From NCBI RefSeq assembly GCF_006539945.1, contig NZ_BJNZ01000001.1, forward strand, positions 1 to 64,000: a stretch of 64,000 nucleotides of DNA. The letters are read 5' to 3'. This document shows positions 1 through 8,695 of this stretch, piece after piece; position 1 is the stretch's first letter, and each line of letters begins with the position of its first letter. Made by a program: the position numbers and the translations under genes. Under the pieces are notes generated by a model. It was not told the DNA's origin, did not search any database, and saw nothing but the letters and a program-made list of their open reading frames with translations. Origin of the DNA: Cellulosimicrobium cellulans (GTDB lineage Bacteria > Actinomycetota > Actinomycetes > Actinomycetales > Cellulomonadaceae).

Positions 1-888
1 GGTCTGCGGTGGGGAGTCGAGCCGATCTGTGCGGTGCTCACCGAGCACGGCATCAAGATCGCCCCGTCCACGTACTACGAGGCACTCGACCGGTCTCCGT
101 CCAAGCGGGCGGTGCGCGACGAGGAGCTCAAGGCCGTGATCTGGGCCGAGTGGTCCAAGCGCGGTGTCCTGGGCGCCCGCAAGCTCTGGCTGCGGCTGAG
201 GCGGAACGGGCACGACGTGGCCAGGTGCACCGTCGAGCGGCTCATGCGCGAGCTCGGCATCGCCGGAGCCGTGCGCGGCCGGCGACCCGTGACCACGGTC
301 GCGGATCCGCGGGCGTCCCGTCCCAAGGACCTGGTCGACAGGTACTTCGCCGCGTTCAAGCCCGACGAGCTGTGGGTCGCGGACTTCACCTACGTGCCGA
401 CGTGGTCGGGCATGCTCTACGTCGCGTTCGTGTTCGACGTCTTCTCCCGCCGCATCCTGGGGTGGCGGGCCGCGACGTCGATGCGCACCGACCTCGTCCT
501 CGACTGCCTCGAGATGGGCATGTGGACCCGCCGCACCGAGGGCGTCACGGACCTGACCGGGCTGGTCCACCACACCGATGCCGGGTCCCAGTACACCTCG
601 ATCGCGTTCACCGACCGGCTCATCGAGCACGGCATCGACGCGTCGGTCGGGTCTGTCGGCGACGCCTACGACAACGCTTTGGCCGAGTCCCAGATCGGCC
701 TCTACAAGACCGAGCTCATCCACCGTGAGGGGCCGTGGAAGGGCCGCGACCAGGTCGAGGCGGCAACCCTTGAGTGGGTCCACTGGTTCAATACCGAACG
801 GACCCACGGGTCCATCGACGACCTCACGCCGATCGAGGCCGAGGCGTTCTACTACAGTCACCGACAGCGCCAAGCCGTCCCGGCCTGA
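1..888 (+). CDS. IS3-family transposase OrfB (5'-truncated by window edge)
   Basis: This is the integrase-type transposase subunit of an IS3-family insertion sequence, which cuts and joins DNA ends with an RNase H-fold DDE active site. The reading frame is open from base 1, so the true start lies outside the window; the GTG at 34 is internal. The catalytic triad is complete: Asp in WVADFTYV, Asp in HHTDAGSQY, and Glu in ALAES exactly 35 residues after the second Asp, the D,D(35)E spacing of this family. An HTH_21-like segment precedes the rve core. OrfA and the left inverted repeat are not visible, and I could not define the right end. The gene borders a defence island, so it may have helped move it. 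Confidence 0.93.
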   Translation, partial: GLRWGVEPICAVLTEHGIKIAPSTYYEALDRSPSKRAVRDEELKAVIWAEWSKRGVLGARKLWLRLRRNGHDVARCTVERLMRELGIAGAVRGRRPVTTVADPRASRPKDLVDRYFAAFKPDELWVADFTYVPTWSGMLYVAFVFDVFSRRILGWRAATSMRTDLVLDCLEMGMWTRRTEGVTDLTGLVHHTDAGSQYTSIAFTDRLIEHGIDASVGSVGDAYDNALAESQIGLYKTELIHREGPWKGRDQVEAATLEWVHWFNTERTHGSIDDLTPIEAEAFYYSHRQRQAVPA

Positions 889-1010
889 CGCAACCCACGA
901 AGTCTCCGGACTCACCGGGGCGACTCAGTCCGTCCACCCGTACGAACGCGCGAGCATCTCGTGCGCGAACGGGACGCAGGGCACTGGCAGTACTTGCGGC
1001 CCTATTTGCG

Positions 1011-1034
1011 GCAGGTGCAGGTGCAGGTGCAGGT
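1011..1034. repeat. Four tandem copies of hexamer GCAGGT
   Basis: The hexamer GCAGGT is repeated four times directly, and a degenerate fifth copy follows. It sits in the 184-bp gap between the transposase stop and the start of the 614-aa gene, about 38 bp before that ATG. It could be slippage debris at an insertion-sequence boundary; no function is claimed. Confidence 0.7.
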
Positions 1035-1072
1035 GCACGGTCTCGGCAATGGCGTGCGGCTAGCATCTGCGG

Positions 1073-2917
1073 ATGAGCACGGAGACCCGAGCCGTCGGCG
1101 ACATGATGTCGCTCTTCAGCCGCTGCCTTCTCCTTGATCCGGTCTTCGCAACACACGACAAGGTGCTGCTGACGGACGGGCACATCGAGATCTACAGCTC
1201 AGGCGAGTGGTCGAAGGAGACCTGGCGCGGTCGTGTAAACGCGCAGGTCAAGGGTCGCAAGGGGAAGAAGAAGCCCACTCTCTCGTTCTCGCTTGAGCGC
1301 ATCGTGCTTGAGGCTCATATGGGGAACAACGGCCTGCTCCTGCTCTGCGTCGACTACCACCCGAGCAATGGCAAGGGCCGGCCGCTCTACGCCGCCCTAA
1401 CGCCCTTCACGATCCGACGCGTTCTGGAGGGCATCCCCGCCGGGCAGAAGAGCGTCGCGGTGCGGCTGACTAAGCTTCCACGCGACCCCGCGGACCTGGA
1501 GCGCATCGTCGAGGTAGTCCACCGCGGCTCGCGGCAGAACCCGTTCGCCCGCACGGACCCTTCCCTGTTCGAGACGGTGACGTCTATGGTTGTCGCCACC
1601 GTCGAGCACGTCGACTTCACGGTCCCGACCCACCTGCGCATCGGCGAGAGCGCGTTCGCCATCGAGGTCACGACTAAGGACGGCTCGCAGGTCCCACTCG
1701 ACGGTGACTTCGACATCGTGCCCGGCGACTACGTCGAGCGCACCGTGGAACTTCAGGTTGTCGCCGGACGTGCCGTCTTCGAGAGCTTCACAGTTCAGAG
1801 GACTGCGCCCGACCAGACCCTCATCAAGCTGGACGACAGCTTGTCGATGGTCCTTCGGGAGGACCCAGGCCGCCAGGTCGCAACCTTTAACTTCACCTAC
1901 CCGAGCAACTTTGCCGCGCGCAAGCGTGCGCTTGAGTTCATCGTGGGCATCGCGGACAGCGGCCAGATCTCGTTCGGCGACCGCGCGGTGTCGATCGGCA
2001 GGAGGGACTCGGCCACGCCCCTGGACCTCGACGACATGCGCCAGCACCTGGCCTACTTGCGCCGCATGCAGGAGCTTTTCGACCGGCTCGCCATCAACTG
2101 TGCGCTCATCGACATGGACACCCTCACGGACCAGCACATTCAGAGCCTCAACGTTCTGCACAGCGTCTTCATCAACGGAGTCGCCGCAGGAAACCCCGAC
2201 GGAACGCCCGGACGGGTACTCGTGAATATCGGCCCGTGGGCTGTGATGCTCGTGGTCGCGCAGGGGGAGGAGGGCGCATGGCAGTACATCGACCCGTTCA
2301 ACCCCGACTCACCGAGGATGTTCCGATGGGTCGCGCAGGACGAGCGTGAGGTCACGATCCCCGTCACCGCGTACGACGTCGTGGAGGCAGAGCACCTCCC
2401 CAGGGTGCTCAACCTCCGCCTGGAGGCGATCGACTCGGCGTACGAGAGCATCGCGGACGCCGAGCGGACGACAGCGGTAGCTAACCAGTGCATGCGAGAC
2501 CTGCTCGACCGCTTCGATGCCGGCGGTCCACGACGCGACGAGTTCCTTCGCGGTGCCGACCGACTGAACGAGTGGATCATCAGGCATGACGGGGCTGGGG
2601 ACGCTCATATGATCAACCGCTGGCAGATCGCGTGGCGACGAGGCGATCTGGCGTCCGCTGAGCGCTCAAAGATCCGCGCGATGAAGCGGACTTCAGCACA
2701 GTCGGACGACGAGATGTCCGTGCAGCGCGAGCTAGCGTGCGCACTGCTGCTCGAGGAACGCGAGGAAGCCCAGTTCCTTTCGAGCCAGCTCCCGGACGAT
2801 GCCCGAGCCATGATGCAGGAGTGGCCGATTTGGAAGCTGTATCGGCAGCTCGTCGATCAAGCGAGCCCGGACGCCGACGGTGAGCCCGAGCGTGACGAGA
2901 AGGCGGTAACCGCGTAG
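1073..2917 (+). CDS. Unknown 614-aa protein, possible N-terminal DUF4365-like nuclease core
   Basis: I do not recognise this protein as a whole. Residues 33-115 contain DGHIE (35-39), then NAQVKGR with Q58 and K60, then a hydrophobic strand ending in CVDY (92-95). This order resembles the E...QxK core of DUF4365/PD-(D/E)XK-like nucleases, where the VKGR strand and a following 'VD' strand are typical; the assignment is tentative. The middle (about 160-430) looks like a globular beta-rich region. The C-terminal third is helical, charged and TPR-like. There is no signal peptide or membrane segment. The gene is monocistronic, follows the IS3 transposase and converges on the KAP NTPase gene with a 58-bp gap, so a defence role is inferred from context only. 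Confidence 0.6.
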   Translation: MSTETRAVGDMMSLFSRCLLLDPVFATHDKVLLTDGHIEIYSSGEWSKETWRGRVNAQVKGRKGKKKPTLSFSLERIVLEAHMGNNGLLLLCVDYHPSNGKGRPLYAALTPFTIRRVLEGIPAGQKSVAVRLTKLPRDPADLERIVEVVHRGSRQNPFARTDPSLFETVTSMVVATVEHVDFTVPTHLRIGESAFAIEVTTKDGSQVPLDGDFDIVPGDYVERTVELQVVAGRAVFESFTVQRTAPDQTLIKLDDSLSMVLREDPGRQVATFNFTYPSNFAARKRALEFIVGIADSGQISFGDRAVSIGRRDSATPLDLDDMRQHLAYLRRMQELFDRLAINCALIDMDTLTDQHIQSLNVLHSVFINGVAAGNPDGTPGRVLVNIGPWAVMLVVAQGEEGAWQYIDPFNPDSPRMFRWVAQDEREVTIPVTAYDVVEAEHLPRVLNLRLEAIDSAYESIADAERTTAVANQCMRDLLDRFDAGGPRRDEFLRGADRLNEWIIRHDGAGDAHMINRWQIAWRRGDLASAERSKIRAMKRTSAQSDDEMSVQRELACALLLEEREEAQFLSSQLPDDARAMMQEWPIWKLYRQLVDQASPDADGEPERDEKAVTA

Positions 2918-2921
2918 GCAG

Positions 2922-2935
2922 CAGTCGGCCGACTG
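2922..2935. terminator. Short palindrome between convergent genes
   Basis: CAGTCGGCCGACTG is a perfect 14-bp palindrome located 4 bp past the stop of the 614-aa gene and 40 bp past the convergent KAP gene. It may act as a weak bidirectional terminator, but there is no U-tract. Confidence 0.35.
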
Positions 2936-2975
2936 GATGTGGACAAGCACCTGGACCGCCCCTGGCCACCACGCG

Positions 2976-5153
2976 CTACTCACCCGAGTTGGCGCGCGCG
3001 TCCCGTTCCAACTTCAGGCGGAGCAGTGCGTGCCGAACCCGGTTCTCTGGGGTCGCCGAAGTTCGGAAGGTGTCGCCCTTGAGCGGGATGACAGCGTCCA
3101 GATCGGAGTCCAGTTCAGCGAGGACGCGGTCGAGGCCGAAGATCTGGTCGACGGCGTGGAGTTCGAAGTCACCGATGCTCGGTTCTGGGTTCGGCACGCC
3201 AATCGGGAACTGTATTGTCGTGAAGGCACCCATCGTATCCGCCATGGTCCAGCGTCCGATGTCGACCTGGTTCACAAGCCAGGTATTAGCCGCATCTGGG
3301 TCGAGGTGTTGCCATGTCCAGAAGTTGGTCATGGCACCGTCTTCGAGTGGGCTAGTCGCGGCATGTCTTTCAAGTGAGGCGATAATGAGCGCAGATGCTG
3401 CGGCCTCTACGGCAGAAAAGTCGTACCCGGCTGGCAGGCGTTCGTCGTCCATGTTCGTGTCCCGAGGCTTCAGGAATCCAACGACTTTGACGACGTACTC
3501 CTCAAGCTCCTCGATGTTGCCGAGTCGAGTGACGACGTCGACGGCTCGTTCTGTGCCCATTGCGGCGAGACATGCGGCCCCGCCCCGTATGGCGGAGCGC
3601 CAAGGGTTGTCGAAGAGGTCGTTGCGAATCCGGTCGATCTTGGGCGACGTTTGTGCGATGAGGTCGAAGAGTGCAGTCTCGGGCAGGGGCACCTGGGCTT
3701 CTCGGAGCGCTTCGAGCTTGCGCATGGCTCGTGCCGTCTGGTTGGCGATCTCCACGCTGAGTCGCGCGACTGCCGGGCTTTCTGCTGACGTCGTGAGATC
3801 CTCGATCGCTGTCTCGACATCGACATCGGAGACGTCTTCCTCGGGGACACCGAAACTGACGTAGCGGTCGAAGTAGTCAACGTGACTGATCGCCTTTGGC
3901 GTCGACCGTTGTCGTGCCTGGGCGAGGTACTGCACGTCTCTGAATGCGGCTTCGAACTGCGGAAAGAGTGCGGAGAGGACTTTGATCACACCAGGGAGGT
4001 CGGCTTGCTGAACGTGTGCGGCTCTAAGGCGCTCGTCCCACCGTGCCCGCCGGCTTGCCTGGGCGGTGGCGTCGCGGCCGATGGTGAAGTGCGAGAGGTC
4101 GCGCCCGAGGAGATCGTCGCGATAGCTCTGGAGCATCCGGTAGACGCCGGGCTCCTGGGTGCGCAGCCAGTTCACGAGGAAGAAATCGACGAAGTCGACC
4201 TCGCCGTGCAGCAGCGGGTAGAAGGCTTGGATCTGGCCGAGGAAGCGGGTGATCGTGCGGGGAGTCGACAGGCGACGGTCAAGGACACTGAAGTAGATCT
4301 CGCCCAGTCGGCGCTCATCCTCTGGAGTCAGAAGCAGACCGACGGCCACCCCAGCCTTGTCCAGCCCGTCGTTCAGCAGTCTTGCCCGCTGAGTTGCTCG
4401 GAAGGCGGGCATGTCGAGCCGCACCTGAACGATCTTCTCGAGATAGGCCCGAGCCCTTCCCTCATCGTCACCGCTGACTGGGGTGCGCAAGAGCACATCA
4501 AGCAGAGTTCGCTCGTCGTACGACAAGAGGTAGTACACATGTGGGAGGCGCCCGACGAGGCGCACGAGTTTCAGAACCTCCAGCAACTCATCAGGCGTCA
4601 GGCGGTCGAGGTCGTCGACGACCATCAGAATGGGGACGTTGGCCCGGCGCAGCGCAGCCTCGGCGGACTTCTTGGCCGCTGAGGCGCTGGTGTCGCCGGC
4701 GATGAGATCTCCTGCAGCCTTGATCAAGTCCTGTGCGTCAAGACCAGCGAGGTTGCCAAGCTTTCCGAGTGGACTGATCGTCCGTGCGAAGTCCCCGATC
4801 TTTGTGCGGGCGCGCCCAGGTCGTTCTCCCTCGGGGAGTGCTGACGTGAGCTCGTTGAAGAACCCTCGGTGCAGGCTCGGGGTATCGGGGTACGTCCAAG
4901 GGTTGAAGACCGCGACGCGCCACGGCTCCTTGAGCCGACGTTCGAGCATCTCGAGGACGGAACTCTTGCCAGAACCCCAGTCGCCGATGAGCGCGAGGAC
5001 CGTTGACTCGCTCTGCGCGCGGACGTTGTCCAGGAGCCTCGCGAGGTGGTCCGCGTAGCGTTGGCGGTCCAGCTCGTCGGGACGCGTTTCGGTCCCATCA
5101 CGGGCGTCATCGCTCAGGAGACCTGGCCGTGTTGGCTCGCGCGTGTCCGACAT
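2976..5153 (-). CDS. KAP-family P-loop NTPase
   Basis: This 725-aa NTPase belongs to the KAP group of STAND-like P-loop proteins, several of which are found in phage-defence loci. The Walker A motif is GDWGSGKSS (residues 57-65). Walker B is ILMVVDDLDRL (175-185), followed by a sensor-like LSYDE. Between them lies a moderately hydrophobic stretch (about 125-155), shorter and weaker than the membrane insert of classical KAP proteins, so it may be cytosolic or only membrane-associated. The C-terminal 350 residues are helical and unrecognised. I chose the ATG at 5153 (MSDTREP) over a TTG 36 bp upstream. The gene is divergent from the CBASS operon across a 282-bp gap. Confidence 0.85.
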   Translation of the reverse strand: MSDTREPTRPGLLSDDARDGTETRPDELDRQRYADHLARLLDNVRAQSESTVLALIGDWGSGKSSVLEMLERRLKEPWRVAVFNPWTYPDTPSLHRGFFNELTSALPEGERPGRARTKIGDFARTISPLGKLGNLAGLDAQDLIKAAGDLIAGDTSASAAKKSAEAALRRANVPILMVVDDLDRLTPDELLEVLKLVRLVGRLPHVYYLLSYDERTLLDVLLRTPVSGDDEGRARAYLEKIVQVRLDMPAFRATQRARLLNDGLDKAGVAVGLLLTPEDERRLGEIYFSVLDRRLSTPRTITRFLGQIQAFYPLLHGEVDFVDFFLVNWLRTQEPGVYRMLQSYRDDLLGRDLSHFTIGRDATAQASRRARWDERLRAAHVQQADLPGVIKVLSALFPQFEAAFRDVQYLAQARQRSTPKAISHVDYFDRYVSFGVPEEDVSDVDVETAIEDLTTSAESPAVARLSVEIANQTARAMRKLEALREAQVPLPETALFDLIAQTSPKIDRIRNDLFDNPWRSAIRGGAACLAAMGTERAVDVVTRLGNIEELEEYVVKVVGFLKPRDTNMDDERLPAGYDFSAVEAAASALIIASLERHAATSPLEDGAMTNFWTWQHLDPDAANTWLVNQVDIGRWTMADTMGAFTTIQFPIGVPNPEPSIGDFELHAVDQIFGLDRVLAELDSDLDAVIPLKGDTFRTSATPENRVRHALLRLKLERDARANSGE

Positions 5154-5435
5154 GCCTGTGACCGTAGCGGCCAACGCCGACACCACCAATGCAACCAGCG
5201 CCAGGATGGCTTGAGCATGGGGCGCGTTGGGAGCGCCAAGCGATGAGATGAACCCCCTGGGGCGACGTTGCCGGACCTGCCCGATCGCGTCCTGCCAGGG
5301 GACATGCCCAGGAGCCTCACGAGTGCCTGCCTGTCGGTGGTACCGCGTACCGTCGCTGTTGCGGTCGGAGGCATCCCGAACGCGTCCTCAAGGGATCCAC
5401 CGGACAGGTTCAAGGCATCAGGGGAGAGAAGCTCA

Positions 5436-6413
5436 GTGAACGTCAGCGACGCGTTTGGCCACTATCAGTCCTATGTGGACGCCGACCCGGCATCAGTGAA
5501 GGAGGCGCGTCGCCGCGGTAACGCCTTCAAGAGCGCCTTCGAGAAGCTCGACGAGGTCGTCGAGGTGTTCATCTCTGGATCCCTCGCTCGAAAGACGCAC
5601 AAGAAGCCCATCAACGACGTCGACGTCGTCATCGTCTACGACCGCGAAGAGCATCCCGACTGGGGACAGCCCGGAAGCTCCGCCGAAGACGCGCTCAAGT
5701 ACACCGGTGCCAAGGTCAACGAGCTCCTCGGCGCCACCAACGGAACTCACGAGCGGCTGGTCCGCCTCGCGCGCCCGGGCAACCACGCCGTCAAGTGCTT
5801 CGTCGACGACCCCGACGATCCAGGCGCCTTCACGGTGGACGCCATGCCCGCGTTCCGAACTGATTCCGGTCTGCTCATCCCGGAGAAGACCTCCTCGGAC
5901 TGGGTCCCCGCCAACCCCGAGTACCTGATCGATCAGGTCGCGTCGCGCACCGCGGACTGGAGCAAGTACCCCGGGACCGTGCGGATGCTCAAGACGTGGG
6001 CCAAGGACCAGTCGGGCATCACGATCAAGTCCCTCGTGATGGAAGTCCTCGCTCTGGAGTTCCTGCGCCACGACGGGAGCGTGCAGTCGACCGCCGTCAA
6101 GGAGTTCTTCGTGCGAGCCGCCACCTATATCGAGGATGGGTACGAGGTCGTTGACCCGGCGGGGATCTGCGGTCCGATTCAGAACAGCCTCGACTACGAC
6201 AAACTCGCGCAGTGCCTCAGGGACGCCGCCACGAAGGCGGGCGCCGCGTGGTCCAAGCAGGCGGTCGGTGACCATGCCGCCGCAATCCGCCTGTGGGGTG
6301 AGGTCTTTGGAGAAGGGTTCCCGTCCCCGCCGCCCGCTCCCGGGAAGCCGGCGATCATCCCGCCTGTCGTGCCTGACAAGCCGCGCCCCGTGAAGGACAC
6401 GCCGCAGGGATGA
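5436..6413 (+). CDS. CBASS CD-NTase (cGAS/DncV-like nucleotidyltransferase)
   Basis: This 325-aa enzyme is the phage sensor and second-messenger synthase of a CBASS operon, making a cyclic oligonucleotide when activated. The nucleotidyltransferase signature is GSLARKT (48-54) followed by D61-V-D63. A third acidic residue is D135 in TVDAMPAF. The C-terminal half is helical (OAS1-C-like). The tail is proline-rich and ends in Gly, as expected if the E1/E2 enzymes conjugate the C-terminus to a target, as shown for type II CBASS. I chose the GTG at 5436 because GGGGAGAG lies 7 nt upstream; an in-frame extension to 5268 lacks such a site. Its stop overlaps the next ATG (ATGA). Adenine-type product is inferred only from the SAVED effector. 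Confidence 0.9.
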   Translation: MNVSDAFGHYQSYVDADPASVKEARRRGNAFKSAFEKLDEVVEVFISGSLARKTHKKPINDVDVVIVYDREEHPDWGQPGSSAEDALKYTGAKVNELLGATNGTHERLVRLARPGNHAVKCFVDDPDDPGAFTVDAMPAFRTDSGLLIPEKTSSDWVPANPEYLIDQVASRTADWSKYPGTVRMLKTWAKDQSGITIKSLVMEVLALEFLRHDGSVQSTAVKEFFVRAATYIEDGYEVVDPAGICGPIQNSLDYDKLAQCLRDAATKAGAAWSKQAVGDHAAAIRLWGEVFGEGFPSPPPAPGKPAIIPPVVPDKPRPVKDTPQG

Positions 6414-6952
6414 GCAGGGCGCCTGCTCCGATCTTCTGGCCCGATGCGGAGCCCGAGATCCTCGAACGCGACCTCGCCGCGATCTCGAACTTTGCCCCAG
6501 GCCTCACGTATGAGCCCCCGAAGACCGACGGCGGCCAGGTGGAGCATCACGGGCGCTGGATCGGTGACCTGCCGATCTGGCCGTTCGACCGGCCCGAACC
6601 CGAAGGGCTTCAGAACCTCGTCCCCAAAGGGGTGTCGGTCGTGATGTCCTACTCGGCCGCTCACCCGGTGCTGCCCCCGCGGATCGTGGTGCTCGACCCA
6701 GTGCCGGAGCTGGAGGAGCGGACCCAGCACAGGTGGCACGTTGCTCCCGGCGGGTCGCTGTGCCTGCTCCAGACCGAGGGCGACTGGACACCGGAGACGA
6801 GCCCGGTCGAACTCCTATTCAAAGCAGCTGGCTGGCGCATCGAGTACGCCCTCATGAAGGCCGGGGTCGTCGACTCCATGACGACCAACGGCATCGTCAG
6901 CGACCCTGCGCGCGACCACCTAATCGCAGAGCCACTGCCCAATGAACGTTGA
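6410..6952 (+). CDS. CBASS E2-like ubiquitin-conjugating protein
   Basis: This 180-aa protein matches the E2 (UBC-fold) half of bacterial Cap2 enzymes. The segment H107-R-W-H...GGSLCLL...GDW carries the presumed catalytic Cys118 in the typical 'H-x(n)-G-x-LCL' setting, and is followed by the W-x-P-E-T helix start. It would accept the CD-NTase C-terminus from E1 and transfer it to a target, priming cyclase activity. In most type II CBASS loci this domain is fused to E1; here it is a free-standing gene. It overlaps the CD-NTase stop by 4 bp and the E1 start by 11 bp, indicating translational coupling and equal dosage. Confidence 0.85.
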   Translation: MSRAPAPIFWPDAEPEILERDLAAISNFAPGLTYEPPKTDGGQVEHHGRWIGDLPIWPFDRPEPEGLQNLVPKGVSVVMSYSAAHPVLPPRIVVLDPVPELEERTQHRWHVAPGGSLCLLQTEGDWTPETSPVELLFKAAGWRIEYALMKAGVVDSMTTNGIVSDPARDHLIAEPLPNER

Positions 6953-8234
6953 TCACCCCTTCGTCGTCCTGCCGCGTGAGGCGGCCCAACGCATCGAAGA
7001 TGCCGACAGCAACGTCGGCGAGCTCAACCTCCACTACCTGCCGTCGGAGGACATGTATGTGGTGAGGCGGGTCGCCTGGAACAACGTGGGCTTCAAGATC
7101 GCTTTGCCGAACTACCGGGTCCTCAACTGGGAGGGGGAGGTCTTCGCCGGGCAGTGGATGACGAAGCCGGCGCCAGGCATCAACGAGTCACACCTCGACA
7201 TGCTGCGACGAGGTGCCGACGTGCAGTTGCCTTACAAGTTGTTCAGGGAGTGGATCCCGTCGCTCCGAGACCCTGGCGCCAAGACCGGTTTCCTGATGAC
7301 CCATGACCCGGACATCCCCTCCGAGTGGGTCGCGCTTGGAGCACAGAGGTTTGCCGCCTGGCTTGTCAGACGAGATGGCGTCAGGCCAATGCCGCTTGCT
7401 GTCGAACCGGTGACGTTTGGACTCAGTCAACTCGAGGGCAAGTGGCCGGTTGCCGATCTCCAGCGTGCGAGTGTCGCCATTATCGGACTCGGCAGCATTG
7501 GTGGCGCCGCCGCGCAGGCGCTCGCTCAGTACGGCGTGGGAACTGTGGCACTTGTCGACCCTGATCGGTTCCTCTGGCACAACATGGTCCGCCACGTGCT
7601 CGGCCACGACGCTGTCGGGCGCTACAAGGTCGACGCCATGAAGACGGCACTCGAGAAGCGATGGCCGAACACCGTGGCCGACGCCTACCGGCTCGATGTA
7701 GTTGAGGACGCGCACCGGATGCGGCCGCTCTTTGCGGAGGTCGATCTTGTTCTTTGTGCAGCGGATGGCATTGCGCCTCGCCGCGTCGTAAGCCATCTCG
7801 CTCGGCGAGCCGGCAAACCCGCCATTCTCGCCTGCGTCCTCGACGACGGAGCCGTCGCGGAGGTCATCCGGCTCCGTCCCGGTCCGCGACACGGCTGCCT
7901 GCTCTGCCTTCGCCAGAGCCTCCGCGACCAAGGTGCTCTCGATGCGGAGGCTGCGCAGGAACTCGACTATGGCACCGGCTTCATCCACCGTCCCATGACG
8001 GCCGTTGGAGCCGACCTGCATCTCGTCGGGCAGTTCGCAGCAAAGGCAGCGATCGCGACGCTACTCGAGTCAAGACACGGTGACCACACTCAAAGACTCC
8101 CCGGCGACCATGCCACCATCGGTCTGCGACCGCCCGGAGACATGGCAGCCCCGTTCGACCTCGATCGCGCCCTGCAAGTGAACTGGGCCGGCCTGCCCTC
8201 CCCGCGTCCCGACTGCACCACCTGTCACCCATGA
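6942..8234 (+). CDS. CBASS E1-like ThiF/MoeB adenylyltransferase
   Basis: This 430-aa protein is the ubiquitin-activating (E1) partner. Residues about 175-375 form a ThiF/Rossmann adenylation domain with the nucleotide loop GLGSIG (182-187) and the following acidic strand VALVDPD. Cysteine pairs C319/C322 and C425/C428 resemble the structural zinc site of E1-like proteins; a separate catalytic cysteine is not obvious. The first ~165 residues are poorly conserved by eye and may correspond to the inactive adenylation or linker domain of Cap2. It should adenylate the CD-NTase terminal glycine and pass it to the E2 product. The stop overlaps the next gene by 4 bp (ATGA). Confidence 0.88.
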   Translation: MNVDHPFVVLPREAAQRIEDADSNVGELNLHYLPSEDMYVVRRVAWNNVGFKIALPNYRVLNWEGEVFAGQWMTKPAPGINESHLDMLRRGADVQLPYKLFREWIPSLRDPGAKTGFLMTHDPDIPSEWVALGAQRFAAWLVRRDGVRPMPLAVEPVTFGLSQLEGKWPVADLQRASVAIIGLGSIGGAAAQALAQYGVGTVALVDPDRFLWHNMVRHVLGHDAVGRYKVDAMKTALEKRWPNTVADAYRLDVVEDAHRMRPLFAEVDLVLCAADGIAPRRVVSHLARRAGKPAILACVLDDGAVAEVIRLRPGPRHGCLLCLRQSLRDQGALDAEAAQELDYGTGFIHRPMTAVGADLHLVGQFAAKAAIATLLESRHGDHTQRLPGDHATIGLRPPGDMAAPFDLDRALQVNWAGLPSPRPDCTTCHP

Positions 8235-8695
8235 GTCCGGCGATCCACGTGACTGCTGCTGCCTGGAACACCATCCGACAGGAAGTCGCCGCGGGACCAA
8301 GTCGCCTTGAGACCGGCGGCATCCTTCTCGGCCACGACTTTGGCGACGTCCTCCAGGTCACCATTGCGGGCGATCCGGGACCGAACTCACAGCGCGGCCG
8401 CGACACGTTCCTCCGCGACCGAGACCATGCCGCGCGGCTCGCGGCCGCTGCGTGGGAGTCGGACCGTGCGACGTGGATAGGCGACTGGCATACGCACCCG
8501 ACCACGCCTCCCGTGCCCAGCCCGATCGACCTCGCCTCATACGCCCGTCACCTGCAAGATCCGGACTTAGACTTCGATCGATTCCTGAGCGTCATCATCG
8601 GACTGGACGATCAGCGCCACGCCCTTGTAGCTGGTTGGGTCATCACTCGCGACGCCGTGAACCCCGTGCAAGTAAGCCTTGGAGATCCTCAATGA
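8231..8695 (+). CDS. CBASS JAB/JAMM deconjugating peptidase (Cap3-like)
   Basis: This 154-aa metalloprotease of the JAB1/MPN fold has the complete JAMM motif: Glu27 in ETGG, His87 and His89 in DWHTHP, Ser97 and Asp100 in SPID. In type II CBASS the Cap3 protease removes CD-NTase conjugates and so opposes the E1/E2 pair. The length is that of a single-domain JAB protein. It is translationally coupled on both sides by ATGA overlaps, within the same operon as the cyclase and the effector. Confidence 0.92.
   Translation: MSPAIHVTAAAWNTIRQEVAAGPSRLETGGILLGHDFGDVLQVTIAGDPGPNSQRGRDTFLRDRDHAARLAAAAWESDRATWIGDWHTHPTTPPVPSPIDLASYARHLQDPDLDFDRFLSVIIGLDDQRHALVAGWVITRDAVNPVQVSLGDPQ

Noticed and set aside
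889-1072. Right terminal inverted repeat of the IS3 element
   Set aside because: The left end lies outside the window, so no inverted repeat or target duplication can be matched; the hexamer repeats are not a convincing terminus.
5190-5435. N-terminal extension of the CD-NTase to the start at 5268
   Set aside because: The extra 56 residues are Pro/Arg/Ser-rich, lack similarity to the fold and have no ribosome-binding site, whereas GGGGAGAG precedes the GTG at 5436.
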